Of a stretch of 64,000 nt of DNA, positions 47,101 to 59,030 are shown piece by piece. The stretch lies in NCBI GenBank assembly GCA_022818135.1, contig JAFMSR010000018.1, positions 2,696,268 to 2,760,267 of the forward strand. Reading direction: 5' to 3'. A model generated the notes under the pieces. It searched no databases, was not told where the DNA came from, and saw nothing but the letters and a program-made list of their open reading frames with translations. The number at the start of each line of letters is the position of its first letter. Position 1 is the first letter of the stretch. The position numbers and the translations under genes are program-made. Source of the DNA: Saxidomus purpurata (taxonomy: Eukaryota > Mollusca > Bivalvia > Venerida > Veneridae).

Positions 47101-50100
47101 CATTTTTCATTTTTACTTATTAACACATGTGGCCACTACAGAGTTAGCGTTTTACTTTGATTTGACTATGTGACCTAGTTTTCTTTATCAAATAAAGCGC
47201 ATATGCAACTGGACCCTAGAAATAATTAAGACAACCTTCTAGACAAATGACATGACCATTTGGTATTAAATGTGGCCTCAACTGTGATAACAAGATTTGT
47301 CTTTGATTTGATCGTGTGACCTATTTTTATTATCACAGGTAACGACGTTATGAACTGAACATTGAGCAAATTATTCCGTTCAATTTTCATGATGACTGGT
47401 TGATAAATATGATCTGTAGAGTGTTAACAATGCAGACAGACAGACAGACGGCAGAATAAAGACTAGTATTCGAAATAACGTACTAATTAACCTCGCAAAC
47501 AGTACTCTATTTATTGCATTTACTGTGGAAAAGAAAATAGTTGGACCGATTTTAAAGACAACATCCAGCAGCTAACGTGAGCGCTGACAGTTTAACATAT
47601 TCAGATACAATATTACAAACAGATGTCGCCTTCCAATAACTTTCTATCGGATAATTTGTTTCAGATTCCAATAATATTTCAGAAATCATATCGCTTTTTA
47701 ATACCGAACAATAATCCTGACAGTAAAGGGCTCATACTGCATTAAACAATGCGATTTCAGGAGGTTTACTTTATAGAATATTTTTGTAAATGAGGTTTTT
47801 TTTTCAGGTGCTATAGCTTAGAAATATTGTTTTGTGAGTAGAAATAAATAATACAAAAACGATTTGCATAACCACTTGATGATCGATTGTGACAATGTGA
47901 CAATGTAATGTCTGATAAAATCGTAACAAAATATTTTACATCGTAACATTTCACGTATAGATTACATAATGTATTAGATGAAAACCATTAAAGGCAACTC
48001 AAAAGCTATCATACATATGGTGGAAAACATAGTGCCCAGAGTAGTTTTGTGAATATTGCAAACACTTACATAGAAACTATTGTGAATAATGTGTGAAACG
48101 AAATTATTACACAAACCAAAAATTCTAGTTTAAATACTGATGTCACGAAAAAAGAGAAACAACATAGCACCATGATGGGTAATGATATATTTATAGCGTA
48201 GAATATACTTAAATCATTTTTCAGTTTTCAAACGAAATATTCGGTACACGTGAGAAACAAATTCAGACTATGCGATGGTGTACACAGAAATAAAAACCAA
48301 CGCATAAGCATATTTTTCTGCAAGCACAAGTGTAAAGATACATTCTCAGTAAATCTCATTACACACTTTGTTACTAAAATTATGCCTAAATACATAGAAT
48401 ATTGCCCGTAAGTCGAAATATATCCATGCAGACGAGAATTTACATGAGACGGATAAGCCATTGTGGCTTCTGATTGTTATGTGATCGTTTTTTTTTTCTG
48501 CCATGTTTGTTTCCTTTGATAGTTAACCATATATTCAGTCCGATATCTTTAGATTACAAACGTTCTCAGAAGTCATTTTAGCAGCTTTCATGGAATGAGT
48601 GATTCTTATCATTTATATCTATGTTTTACTGATTCCTGGACGGTCATCATTCTTTCTAAACAATACTTTAGCCACAGAAAACTGATTCGAACGCTGAAAA
48701 TGTTGACCAGGTAACATCCTCAAATCCGGCTAAAAGTTTTGTTTCAATGACTTTTGATTTTAGATAGTCATGTTGATGCAGACTATACATGATAACTCTT
48801 CATCGGGCTCCTCGAACATACCCGAGTACTTTTACAAGACATAAATGTATCAAACAATCAGTGGTAGTTACTAATAGTACTTCCAAAGTTGAAAACAATG
48901 AACCACTGAAGTTCGAAAGTTCCAGTAGTAGCATGACACTGCATTAACTACAGGAGAAACACGTCTACAGTAAACACAGAAGGGAAAAGGATGCAAATCT
49001 AATAGATCTGGAATAAGTTTTGGCTACCTTTCTTACCATTTAAGACATCCACTTGCAGTCGGGTTGCCAGTTGTCGGCTAGCCCTACAGATATATAATCC
49101 CATATCAGACATCCGGGCTTTATCTATGTCCAGGGTACTTGTTATAGAATGGTCGGAAATTGAGACCTTTTGTGAAATAAAGATCTCATTTGCATAGCTA
49201 GTCTGCAGTTTTTTACCGTCCTTGAACCAGTCTATTGACTGGAGTTTATCATCACCACTTGTGGCGTTACACAATAACTGTATGGGTGTTCCTTTCTCCA
49301 CAATTCGTGTCCCTGACAAATGTATACCTGTAAAGTTAGAACAAAACGGTTGAACTAAAGTAAATGCAAAGCCAGAAATGAAGTATTAACTAAACAAACT
49401 GACCTGTTAAGTAAAGATGAAGTGGATAAATGAATTGTTTTGAGTGGTAATGTCGGCAGTGTGTCTTTGAAGCAAGCAAAGCATGCTTTGAAATCTTCCG
49501 TTATCAAATGAGTCTAGCAATCATCAAGGAAGCATTTCTAACAGCAATCTATCACAGTGGTAAAAATCAAACGAATTACTCGTTAATTACTAGCTTGTTC
49601 GTTGATATAACATACTTGAATGTATGCTTTAGGTAACAGAAAAACGCAAGTCAGGATTAAAAAGCAAAGACTATGGTATTCACAGTGCAACTTCTAAATT
49701 TGTAATCACTATCAATTTGTAATATGTGTTATTTCAAATATAAACAATTTAGTTTTCTGATAAACAGGTGAGTGAGGAGAATATCCTTGAGATTCGATTA
49801 ACTTTCTTTCCCTATGTACAACTAAATTCAAAAAGACAACTGCAATGATCAAACTTCTCGGCAGTGACAGGGAATATAATTATGCAAGTCTAGAATCAGT
49901 AAATTACAAAATTTATACTTTAAAAATAGACTGTGACAGACTCTTGGTTATAAACTTGCTTTAATGCAGACACAAGAGAATTGCAACTGTCAAGTAAACC
50001 TGTCACAGTCACAAAATAATTCAAGGGCCGGTTCTCGTCAAATGTCATTCGAGTTTAGGAGGAAAGATAGATCTACGTCAAGGTGTGGAGTCACGTGGTC

Positions 50101-53100
50101 GTAAAAGTGTTTAATCTTGTGAGATAATTGCTCAAAAAGATTTTAGTGACAGTTGAAACATTTTAATTCGACAGGACAAAGATGATTCAATATAATGATT
50201 CAACAGTTACACACTTTCCGAAACTTTATGCGTCTCTTGCGAAAAGCTGCGACAATGTCTTAAATCTCGAATTCAAAAAATTAATAGCTCGATGTTTTAG
50301 TATGTTATAACCTCCCTATGGTACTGAGGTACTGGTTATTTAGGGCAAAGACAAATGAAAATATTTATTCATAGGGATACGTCAAGTCTAACAAAAAATG
50401 AGGCATTTTCATCGATGAAGAAGAACATTAAATACTTACTTGGTACAATTGGAACGGTCGTCGTTTCTGGAAAAATAAAAGAAAGAAAACATATTTTCGT
50501 GGGATATCTATAATAAACCAGACATAGAATGTTTATATTCCTGTCGTTTCTTTTAAAGTTTTTAAAACCCGATAGACTAATAATGCCATGCTAAAATCAC
50601 CATTTAAGAACTACATTTGGAAATTTGTTTGAAATAAGTTACTAAGTTACTATTTCCTATAAAACCTTGACCTTCGCTTGCAAGATAATTGTTCTTGAAC
50701 TTCTTTGTTCATAGCAGACGGAGAAAGTATTCACCTGTACCAGGTCGCTATTTCGCATGGTCCATTTAGATATCTTAACTTGTACTCTATGCTATAACTA
50801 TATACATGCAGGTTTAATTTGAAACCTTCATATCTAAAAGAACATAGCTTCAAACCCCTATATTGCCTTCTAGTTAAAGCGACTGCACTCCAAATTCTTA
50901 GTAAATTTTAATTTTTTGGTAAAATCAATATATATTCAATTTGTCAGCATCAAGATTTTTTCTTTGTGTAAGGCTAAAAATAAAGGTGAAAAAATATTTC
51001 CCGAGCCAGGTTTTGAACTCGGATCTTTGCGCTTACAAAAATTTACAGGGCTTAACCTACTACACTACGGGTCGCTGATTTGTGCTTTAGATCCCACCCC
51101 GTTAGTCACGGGGTGATATTTTCTACAATAAAAGTAAGCAAACAACACTTTTAATTGTTTCTTTTGTTAGAAAACTTGTCACTTATCATAATACAGCCCT
51201 GATACTTGTTTTCTTGAAATTGAAAATTTTCCTTTTCGTAACTTGTCCATCTGGGTCGCTTTAAAGTAATTCTTAAACTCATACCGAAGAAAATGGCAAA
51301 ACATGTATCAAACAGAATGATAGTTGGAAAAGAATCGTTCAGAAGTTTTTTAATAACTGATAAGGTATCTTGTTATCACATTCCAATGCAGTAAAACATC
51401 GTGTTTCATTATCACCTAATAAATTAGTACGGTATCAATATAAGGATTAAATTCAGTGTAGCATGATGATAAAATCTTGATCTAAATCTTTGGCATAACA
51501 CGAATAGCTTGTAACATTGTAGCTGCAAAATTCAGACTGCTTATTCATAACCACATGCAAACACGTGCTATTTGAAAAACAAAAAACGGTGTTTTTCTAT
51601 TGAAGACAGAGCGATGTGTTATCAATTGTGCATATTTTAGAATAAATCTCTAATTTGCTGGTAGCAAAAATTGTAATTTCATTTAAATATTCGCACAGCC
51701 CAGGAAATCTGTTAATATTTTGGAAAGCTTTTTTGACAACCTGTGAAGGCTGAGATTCAAATATTAAACAGAATTAATGGAAAGTGCAGAATCATGCATG
51801 CAATTGTATAATTAACGCGTTCGCCTCTGGCGGCAAGTGATATTGAAATTTCGGCCAGAACAAATAATAATTTCTCTGTGAAGTCTGATGATAAGCGGCA
51901 CGAGTGCGTTCTTTATTAAGTCAAAACAAAATTCAAAGAAACCGTCTTTTAATAATTAATTGTACTGTCCGAATTAAAGGAATAAGAACCAGCAGGGTAA
52001 ATGTAAAACCTGCATTATTTAAATGGTGCCTTTTTGTGTCGTGTAAACACTTTTATCATTGACAAAAGCGGGTCTTTTTAGATGAGCTTGGATAGAAATA
52101 TTTTCTTTGATATATTTCTCCGGGTATTGAAAACAGCCGTATTTATCAGGGGTTTAAAGTTTTGGAAATATCATCGCAATCTTAACGGACTTAATAAGCA
52201 TTATAATCATTTACGTTTTCGAATATAACCTCTAATTTAACAAAGTATGCTGCCTGATAACGTCAGGTATTTACATTCATTTATAAACGCAGCATAACGT
52301 TAAATTTAGTCAGACATAGTGATTCATATCTACGGGGAAAAAAGTACTATCCTGCATACAAACTGAAGTTTGGAAAAAAGATATAAAACCCGCTTAAATA
52401 TTACAAGAAACTTTAAGATATCAATCGCCGATTCAAATAATCTGCTGCATTACTGGGTTCTCACTCAAGTATTTCAATACTTTTATAGCTATCAAAATCT
52501 TGATTTTATATCATCAAATGAATCTCAGTTATAACATCTGTACACATCTTAGTCTTGAATAAAATATAAAGATTAAGTTATTTTGTACTTATCAGTTCTT
52601 ATATATTATCTATCATGCTACTGTAAAGACATGTTAATTGCAAATGTGTTAAATTTTCGAGATTTTCTGGAATTGTACATACTCTGCATTTACTCACGTT
52701 TATATATTTAAGATATTAAAGCGGCATTTGAAATGGTCGTGACCACGCAAAAATTAAAATGTTTACAGCTGACGCACATATGTGCCTGTGGTGTCTACAG
52801 ATTGTCATTAATTCAATTTATACTGATTAAAACTGCATTCTGGTGCATTCATAAATGTAAAATCTAATGTCTTTGCCACAAATGTAAAATCTAATGTCAT
52901 TATCAGCAAATGCCGTTAACTTTTCATTAAGACTCTGGTTAATGCTGAAAAGAAATGTCATTTAGAAAAGATAAAACTACTTAATAAAATATTCAAAAGC
53001 CATTACCATAAATAATCGTGGATAAAGTATAATATTCCCATTTTATAGAAAGTGTTCTCCGTATTATTGGAATTCATAAATAAAACTATGCTCGGCGTAT

Positions 53101-56100
53101 TTCCATTTTTTTTTTATAAAACTTTAGAAATACTAAACAGGCGTACCTCATTAGGCTGTAATTATAACAAACATATTCTGTCGACGAAACTTTCTTTTGG
53201 TGTGATTTTAATCACAATGTGTTTCGCAAGAAAAAAAAGCACTAGGCTAATGAATATTTCGACCATTTTTCATAAATGTTAAATCGCTGATCATGCAACC
53301 TACACCAATTAAGGTTTAGTTTATGCTAATTCATTTTAGCTCGATTGTGAAGAAAGCTTGTATAGCTTATCGAGTCACTCCCGAGTCCGCTTCCTTGAAA
53401 ATCCAGTACTGGTGTCATATGAGGAAGTGCGGTCGAGGTTTGTTTTCAAACAGTCCTTTTAACAGTGATGTACTTTTTTTATCAAATCCGGAAGGAAACA
53501 TGACCGACATTACCATTTATAACAGTAATTCTAATATGCCTACGGTATATTTCTATAGTCAATTCGAGTGCATTAATATGATTAAAGCACTCGGAAAAGA
53601 AGGCGGAGTTTCGGACAAGGAAGTAGCTCCTTCCGACTTTTCTAATTTACTCCTTCGCAGGAAATAAATCATAGAAATAGAAATAATATCTGTATAAATA
53701 CACCAGGCGCATGAAATAGTTGTGTTTAAGAACCTAAATATTATTTTTGATTGCGTCAAGTAAGCCTTAGAATACCTTCACCTTGTTTTCCTTTAAAAAG
53801 GCTAAGAAAATTCAGGATTGACGTCATACAATGTTTTGATTCCGGGAGACAAAACAATGAATGAAAACGTTGACGTCATCACACTGACGTCATTAACGTT
53901 AAAACGTTGTACAGTTCAAATTAACGGTACGCATTTATATCGATTGGCTGCTTTGTTAGGTTCTGAATCTGACGTCTTCTGCAAAATGTCAGTCAGGTAT
54001 TTCTTTTTATATTTTATGCATTAGATGGTTAAACTAAAATAAGTTTGTATAATATAGTTATGTTTGATATCTTGAATGGTTGCCCGAATAGGGGAGTGAA
54101 TTCCAACAGCTACTATTTATGCTGTTTTACACATTACCGCCGAACTGAAAAAAGGTCCGTAGAAGTTACGATAGGTTTTCAAAAAATCGGCTTCTAAGAA
54201 TCGAAATAATCTATGTCTTGGAGTGCTTTATCGAAATTGAAGCATTTCCCGTCGGTAATGTGCCTGCGTAATAACTCACTCGGGCTTCGCCCTCGTGAAT
54301 TATTCCGCCAGGCACATCACCTCCGGGGAATGCTTCAATTTCGATAAAGCACTCCAAGCCATAGATTATTTCTTAAATAAAGGGAGCAAGTGGCCACTGC
54401 ATTGCAAGTTATTAAAACCCCAAGAACTTGAATGCATGCATATATAGATGCATTCAAAGTAATCTTACACATTTGCACAGAGATAATATGATGCAATTTT
54501 CTTCCATATAAAAGTAAATTTGAAAAAATAAGGTTAGCAATTCCACGTAGGCTATCATACAATTTACGTATGCACTGTTTGAGGGAATCACGTAACATAT
54601 TGTCGATATTTGGCGCCAAATTACTTATCATACTTCTAATATGTTATATCATGGAAGCATGTAAAAAACATATGAAATGCAATCCAACAATATTTCTGGG
54701 TGAAGGGGGCTAACCCTTCTTGTAACTGATGATTGGCAAGACGTATTTTAGTCATGAGCATACTGACATCTGTTTTATTTGTGTTAGATTTAAACATTAA
54801 AATTGCATTCTTCCTAACCATATCAATCAATTTTTAACCCTTTCAAGCCTTCGGGGAACAATATTCCGATGTAGCTCTGTCACTACCTTAATTTTAATCG
54901 AATTAACTGAAACTACAAAAAAAACAATCCTGAATAACATTTCAGGTATGCCAATATTCAAGACATAATACAAAAGAACGACTGAAAGAAGGCTAGACAT
55001 TGTTGACGTAATTGCAAGCTGCAACGTTACTGGTTGTCAGAGAATTAAATATCCAAAATTACTGATCCAAAATTACTCACATGATTGATTCAATCCCCTT
55101 ACATACCCTTACATTATCCACAGATTTGACAAGACTTACATTATTACAAAGAGTGGTGATGTTAAAAAATACCATCAAGTATTGTTTTTCTACTGTTTAA
55201 CAAACGATAAACAACTGTCTTCACTGTTTTGAATGTGCGCTTCTGGTAGTAGCATTCAACTCGTATCACTTGATTACTCATCTGTGTATTCACTACAGAG
55301 ATATGCTATTATTATTACTTTTGCAGTTTTAAGATGTGTACTGAATAGTTGAATATGCAACCTTGAACCCTATTAAGTCGAATTCTAGCTATTTTCAAAG
55401 TCATTTACTGGTAACGTCAGCGTATGTTTAAATTAGTTTGAATCTTTTAATCGAAGTTCTTTTAAGCCTTGTCTTTTCGAAGGTTGCATATGTTGGGAAA
55501 TCGTTAAGAGCTTCTTCTAGCGTTCATCTACGTAACCTTTTTCATCTCCTTAGAAATTGGTTTTTATAACAATTTGCGAGACGTGAATTAACAGAGTCTA
55601 ACTCTTTTCCATGTGGTATTTCATAAGTATTGCAATAATGGCATTTCTTTTCTTTGCAGAGCTTATCGCACAATTTTATCGATGAACAAAGCGTACATGT
55701 CAATTTTTGTTCTATTATTAGTGCTCTTTAAGCTATTATGTAATCAATACTGAACCCCATTACTCTAATGAAGGTGCAGAATCTAATGTTCTGTATAGTG
55801 CGCATGCAGCTTAGCATCGTTTCTATTGTTTCACCCATTTCGCTGCTTTTTGATAATACTTCACTGGTGCATAAACAGATCTATGCTCGTTAATAATGTG
55901 TTTAAAGTTGTTTTTTGTTCTAACATTATCAAACTTCTCATGAAATAACGACTTAGTAATTAAATATTGCATTTATCACGCATCATTCAATTATTCAGAT
56001 ATCTTGCATGTCACTGTTCTAAATTATAGAAACCCTCATTTGCGATCGCAGTTGAAGTTTTTCCATGCAGGTACAAATATTCTATGTACATATTGTAAAA

Positions 56101-59030
56101 CAATTTTACGTTAAACATTGTTTACTTCTATTTTGTTCTAATTTAAGTATGTGCTTAATGATATGTAATTGTGACTAAAAATACTTTCATTCCACTCAAG
56201 TTTGAATAACTAATAAAATACAATTACGACGGTTGGAAAAATTGCCAAAACACGGATACTCTTGTTTACTCCTTGTCAATATAAAGATCTATTTAAAAAG
56301 AATTCGGATTAAAGTTTCTATATTTGTTTTGAAAAGACAACTTTGAGCATCTCCAAATGACTTTGTGATAAGCAAGAATTTGACTTAACCATGGTTTGAT
56401 GGTGAGCAAGAATCCATTGTATTACAGCACTTACCAAACGTGCTAAAACTGATACTTGTATAGACGGATTGTACGAAAAAGCCGAGTAGCATCAATTTTT
56501 CATTGTAACACATTCCATACAGTAATTAAAAGAACGAAAGTTTGCATTTTCAATTATGACATTCTATGCATTTTGATGAATGAGAAATTTTCAAAATATG
56601 CTTTACTGTTGAGCTTTCTTGTTCATCTATGAAAAACATCAAACGCGAAGGATGGTACCTGATAGGTTTTTATTTGTGTTCTTAATGCGGGGAGACCGAT
56701 TGGAATGAACGAATGGTATTGACTTGCATGTGTGTTCCTTTCAATGATTTAAGAGACGATTTGTCGTCTGCAATTACGACAAGGAAATTACTTATTTTTT
56801 TTCTGTTTCACGCTTAGAATTTTAAACAATATCTAATTTTGAAAGTCTTTCTTTTCCGGAAACTTGTATTAAAGAAGCCTAAAACACGTGAATAGCTCTG
56901 AAAAACGCACTTCATATTACAACTCATATTCTTTTATTTAGTATTTCTGTTGTAATTGTTGCCGTTTGTGTCATTGTTAAAAGCACGTTATGTTGCATAT
57001 CAAACGTAAGGCTGTTCACTTACCGTTTCATGTGAAAATGATATATTCAAGCATGAAATGAAAAGTTAATGCTTGAATCAACAACGAAAAAATAAATATA
57101 TGTAGCAATTTGCAGAAATCCATTAAAAATGTTGGTGGGATTCGCTGCACTATGCGATTATACTGAATTGGTCAAAAACGTTTGTAACGCTTTATTATTT
57201 GGTAGCGTTTTATTTCAAATCTACAGACAAACTCGACATGAACTTGTACTAGTTACTTTTTAATTGACTATTTGTTCTAAAATATGTTATTTTCAGAGAG
57301 TTTTATGACATTTATTTTTTAACCAAAATCTGAGAGCGAGCAGCTTATTAAGTCAGTTGGATTTTACCCAAATTATGTTCTACTTGCCATGTTATGTGGG
57401 GCATTGTAAAATTTAACTTGTTTCGAATATTGTACTAATCGGAGCGTTTACCGAAACTTTCTTTGATTTATTACACCACATTGACAATGATTCTCCGTTT
57501 ATTTGAATTTTGTCATTATCATTTTATAGTTATCATTATCATTCTGTTTGGCAGATATAAGCAATTATTATCTTGAAATATATATATTGTATAACTTCTA
57601 CCTGTAGCATTAGTGATTTATGATCAGTTTTATGTGAGAGAATTATAAACCGTATGTCGAACACTATTATTTCATTCACGTAATAGTTTTTATGACATCG
57701 TTGGCTAATTGAACATTAGCACACCTACCTTTTGTTTTAACCAACATAATACAATAATTATCCTTATCTTCATTTATTCTTCACGTTATTCTACCACTAT
57801 AAGTGCAAATGGGGTATACTTTAGTCGAAAAGATTAGCACAAGCATAAAGTGACATTTGTTTTTGCTAACGCTAAGTAACACTAGTCTTATTGAATTTTG
57901 CATGAAAACACACAGAAATGCACTCTTTTTGCGATAGTCTTACCTGAAACTGTCAATGTAATGTTTCTTCGAATCTTTTCGCCTTTAAGGCTCACCTGAC
58001 ATTCATAGGTCCCTGAATCAAACGGTTGAGCATTTTTAATATGGAGATTCCACTCTCCCTGATACGGTACTTGGAACAGTTTAAATCTGTCTATTTCCAG
58101 GAACTGGTCCTTTCCAACAGTGATTGGAACATTGTACGGCAACTTCCTCCAAGATACCTAAAACCGGAATTTGTTTTAATAATGTACGAGCAAAATGCAT
58201 ATTGTTTGATACCATCCCTACATCTAGCAGATTATATTCTCGAAACATAGATTATGTGTTCGATGAAGTTCAACGTAAAATGATAAACAAACACAATTGC
58301 AAAGAAGAATCTATGACGAAAAATGCCTCATTTTACCACAATTTATCAATAGAGAGGCTTTCTGTAATAAATCGCATCCACCAATAAATTGTACAACAAC
58401 AACTCTATATAGATTGTTGAATGGTGTACTGTACTGCAGATTATTCTTCCGCTAATTTCATCAATAATGACCGGGAATGCATAGCTGAAACTTTTAGGTT
58501 AAGTTATAATACTTCCAAAGATTATATTATTTATGTTTTTGAGGTTTTGACATCAGTTATAGGGTATGTCCCTTTAAAGAGATGTTGAGCATAGTTTGTT
58601 TGTGCATTTTTGTATGTCTTCTGACTTTCTTACATTATCATGAGTCCTATGAAATACCAACATAAGTCTTCCATAAAATAAAACAAATAGAATACTGACA
58701 TACAATTTGCAATATGAATGTTGAAATAAACTATAAAGTAACTATGTACATTTAAGGTATTGAAAAACGTTTGTATCTATAAGAATAAGTTCATCTGCCT
58801 TAATTGCCTTTTCTCTAAATGCTACTTAACAGTGTCAGCAATTCTGTGCATGTATTTATGTGGTTGTGTTTTAACTTTGACATAATTATGAGGAACCATT
58901 ACAATTTTACATACCGTTTTTGTTCCTAAGTTTTCTACACCACATCTCAGGACGGCAACAGATCCCTTTTGAGTAAAGACATTTGTCGGGGTGTTTGTAA
59001 AGGTTGGTAGTAGACCGTCTGACGAAAACA
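44009..59030 (-). CDS. Spliced gene for a two-Ig-domain cell-surface protein, Dpr/zig-8-like (5' partial)
   Basis: Six exons on the minus strand join in frame: 59030-58915, 58157-57944, 50466-50440, 49327-49037, 44570-44547, 44148-44009. They give about 270 residues plus stop, with at least one upstream exon missing. Ig1 is V-like: VAVLRCGVENLGTKT, VSWRK, WNLHIKNAQPFDSGTYECQ. The WxLxIKxxQxxDSGxYECQ pattern is characteristic of Dpr and zig-8 neuronal recognition proteins. After linker ETTTVPIVP comes Ig2: PIQLLCNA, IDWFKDGKK, DMGLYIC. The last exon ends with a hydrophobic stretch, FCVILALLVTILLQVY, then SSFRCRTS and TGA. This is either a transmembrane anchor with a short tail or a GPI signal. 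The signal-peptide exon is not seen; it lies above 59030, perhaps in the N gap. Family assignment is by motif reading, not by a search. Confidence 0.87.
44547..44570 (-). CDS. Dpr/zig-8-like gene: 24-nt microexon
   Basis: On the minus strand, TATTTTTCAG precedes and GTAAGT follows. The exon is 24 nt, phase 1-1. With the split codon from the Ig2 exon it encodes AETYNEKR, in the stalk between Ig2 and the C-terminal hydrophobic tail. It is supported only by splice sites and phase; skipping it would keep the frame. Confidence 0.65.
45883..46242 (+). mobile_element. TIR element (MITE), family A copy 3
   Basis: 360 bp from ACTGCTCGCTCTCAG to GAAAGCGAGCAGCTTT, collinear with the copy at 2584. It lies in an intron of the Ig gene, about 1.3 kb from the 24-nt microexon. 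Confidence 0.9.
46745..47455. mobile_element. Diverged tandem repeat with AGAC microsatellite, pearl/CvE-like
   Basis: The motifs GTGACCTA, CGAACTTGACCTAGAAATC and ATGTGGCC recur at roughly 110-150 bp intervals (about 47028, 47167 and 47318, with a degenerate copy at 46918). The array ends in CAGACAGACAGACGG at about 47432-47448. It lies in the intron between the Ig2 exon and the 24-nt microexon of the Ig gene. Confidence 0.7.
49037..49327 (-). CDS. Dpr/zig-8-like gene: Ig2 exon
   Basis: The acceptor TTTACAG precedes 49327 and the donor AATG|GTAAGA follows 49037 (minus strand). It is 291 nt, phase 1-1, the classic one-exon Ig module. It reads IHLSGTRIVEKGTPIQLLC, SIDWFKDGKKLQ, SITSTLDIDKARMSDMGLY-IC and RLQVDVLN. 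Both Ig cysteines, the Trp and the DxGxYxC-type motif are present. Confidence 0.93.
50440..50466 (-). CDS. Dpr/zig-8-like gene: 27-nt microexon (inter-Ig linker)
   Basis: On the minus strand, TTTTTCCAG precedes and GTAAGT follows. The exon is 27 nt, phase 1-1, and encodes ETTTVPIVP. Joined to its neighbours it reads ITLTVS-ETTTVPIVP-SIHLSGTR, an ordinary linker between Ig domains. The two good splice sites, exact phase match on both sides and sensible linker make it credible despite its size. An intron of about 7.5 kb separates it from the Ig1 exon. Confidence 0.78.
50874..51264 (-). mobile_element. tRNA-like element with short inverted ends
   Basis: The ends are TTAAAGCGAC (50874-50883) and GTCGCTTTAA (51255-51264). 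Inside, on the minus strand, CGACCCGTAGTGTAGTAGG resembles an A box and GAGTTCAAAACCTGGCTCGG a B box and acceptor stem. This is a SINE-like or hybrid element in the long intron of the Ig gene. Confidence 0.6.
53819..53892. promoter_or_regulatory. Cluster of three perfect CRE palindromes
   Basis: TGACGTCA occurs at 53819-53826, 53871-53878 and 53885-53892, and a near-match TGACGTCT at about 53969. CREB/ATF-family factors bind this 8-mer. It lies in the 7.5-kb intron of the Ig gene; regulatory function is an inference. Confidence 0.5.
54203..54372. mobile_element. Foldback element with palindromic centre
   Basis: AAATAATCTATG...GGAGTGCTTTATCGAAATTG pairs with CAATTTCGATAAAGCACTCC...CATAGATTATTT over about 70 bp per arm, centred on CGGGCTTCGCCCTCG. 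It lies in the long intron of the Ig gene. Confidence 0.85.
57308..57346 (-). mobile_element. TIR element family A, end fragment
   Basis: ACCAAAATCTGAGAGCGAG followed by CAGCTT is the inverted terminus of family A with its A/T-rich neighbour. The rest of the element is absent. Confidence 0.7.
57944..58157 (-). CDS. Dpr/zig-8-like gene: Ig1 second-half exon
   Basis: Minus-strand acceptor TTTTAG|GTATCTTGG and donor TCAG|GTAAGA, 214 nt, phase 0 to 1. It starts VSWRKLPYNVPITVGKDQF with the core Trp, and continues with GEWNLHIKNAQPFDSG, TYECQVS and the closing strand ITLTVS. Splitting a V-type Ig domain just before the core Trp fits the phase-0 intron seen here. Confidence 0.92.
58915..59030 (-). 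CDS. Dpr/zig-8-like gene: Ig1 first-half exon
   Basis: Read on the minus strand, the acceptor TATTTCAG precedes 59030 and the donor is ACG|GTATGT below 58915. Entry phase is 1, exit phase 0, 116 nt. It reads FSSDGLLPTFTNTPTNVF then TQKGSVAVLRCGVENLGTKT and contains the first Ig cysteine. The preceding exon must end in phase 1; none was recognised up to 64000. Confidence 0.82.

Larger units (their letters stand above)
50467..57943 (-). other. Long intron of the Ig gene
   Basis: 7.5 kb between the Ig1 second-half exon and the 27-nt microexon. It contains the tRNA-like element, the CRE cluster, a palindrome-rich stretch at 53375-53680, the foldback element at 54203 and an end fragment of TIR family A. 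No additional Ig-like exon was seen on either strand. Confidence 0.6.

Noticed and set aside
53323..54024. Possible small plus-strand genes (114 and 68 codons)
   Set aside because: No motif, no splice context and palindromic content; kept only as a low-interest observation.
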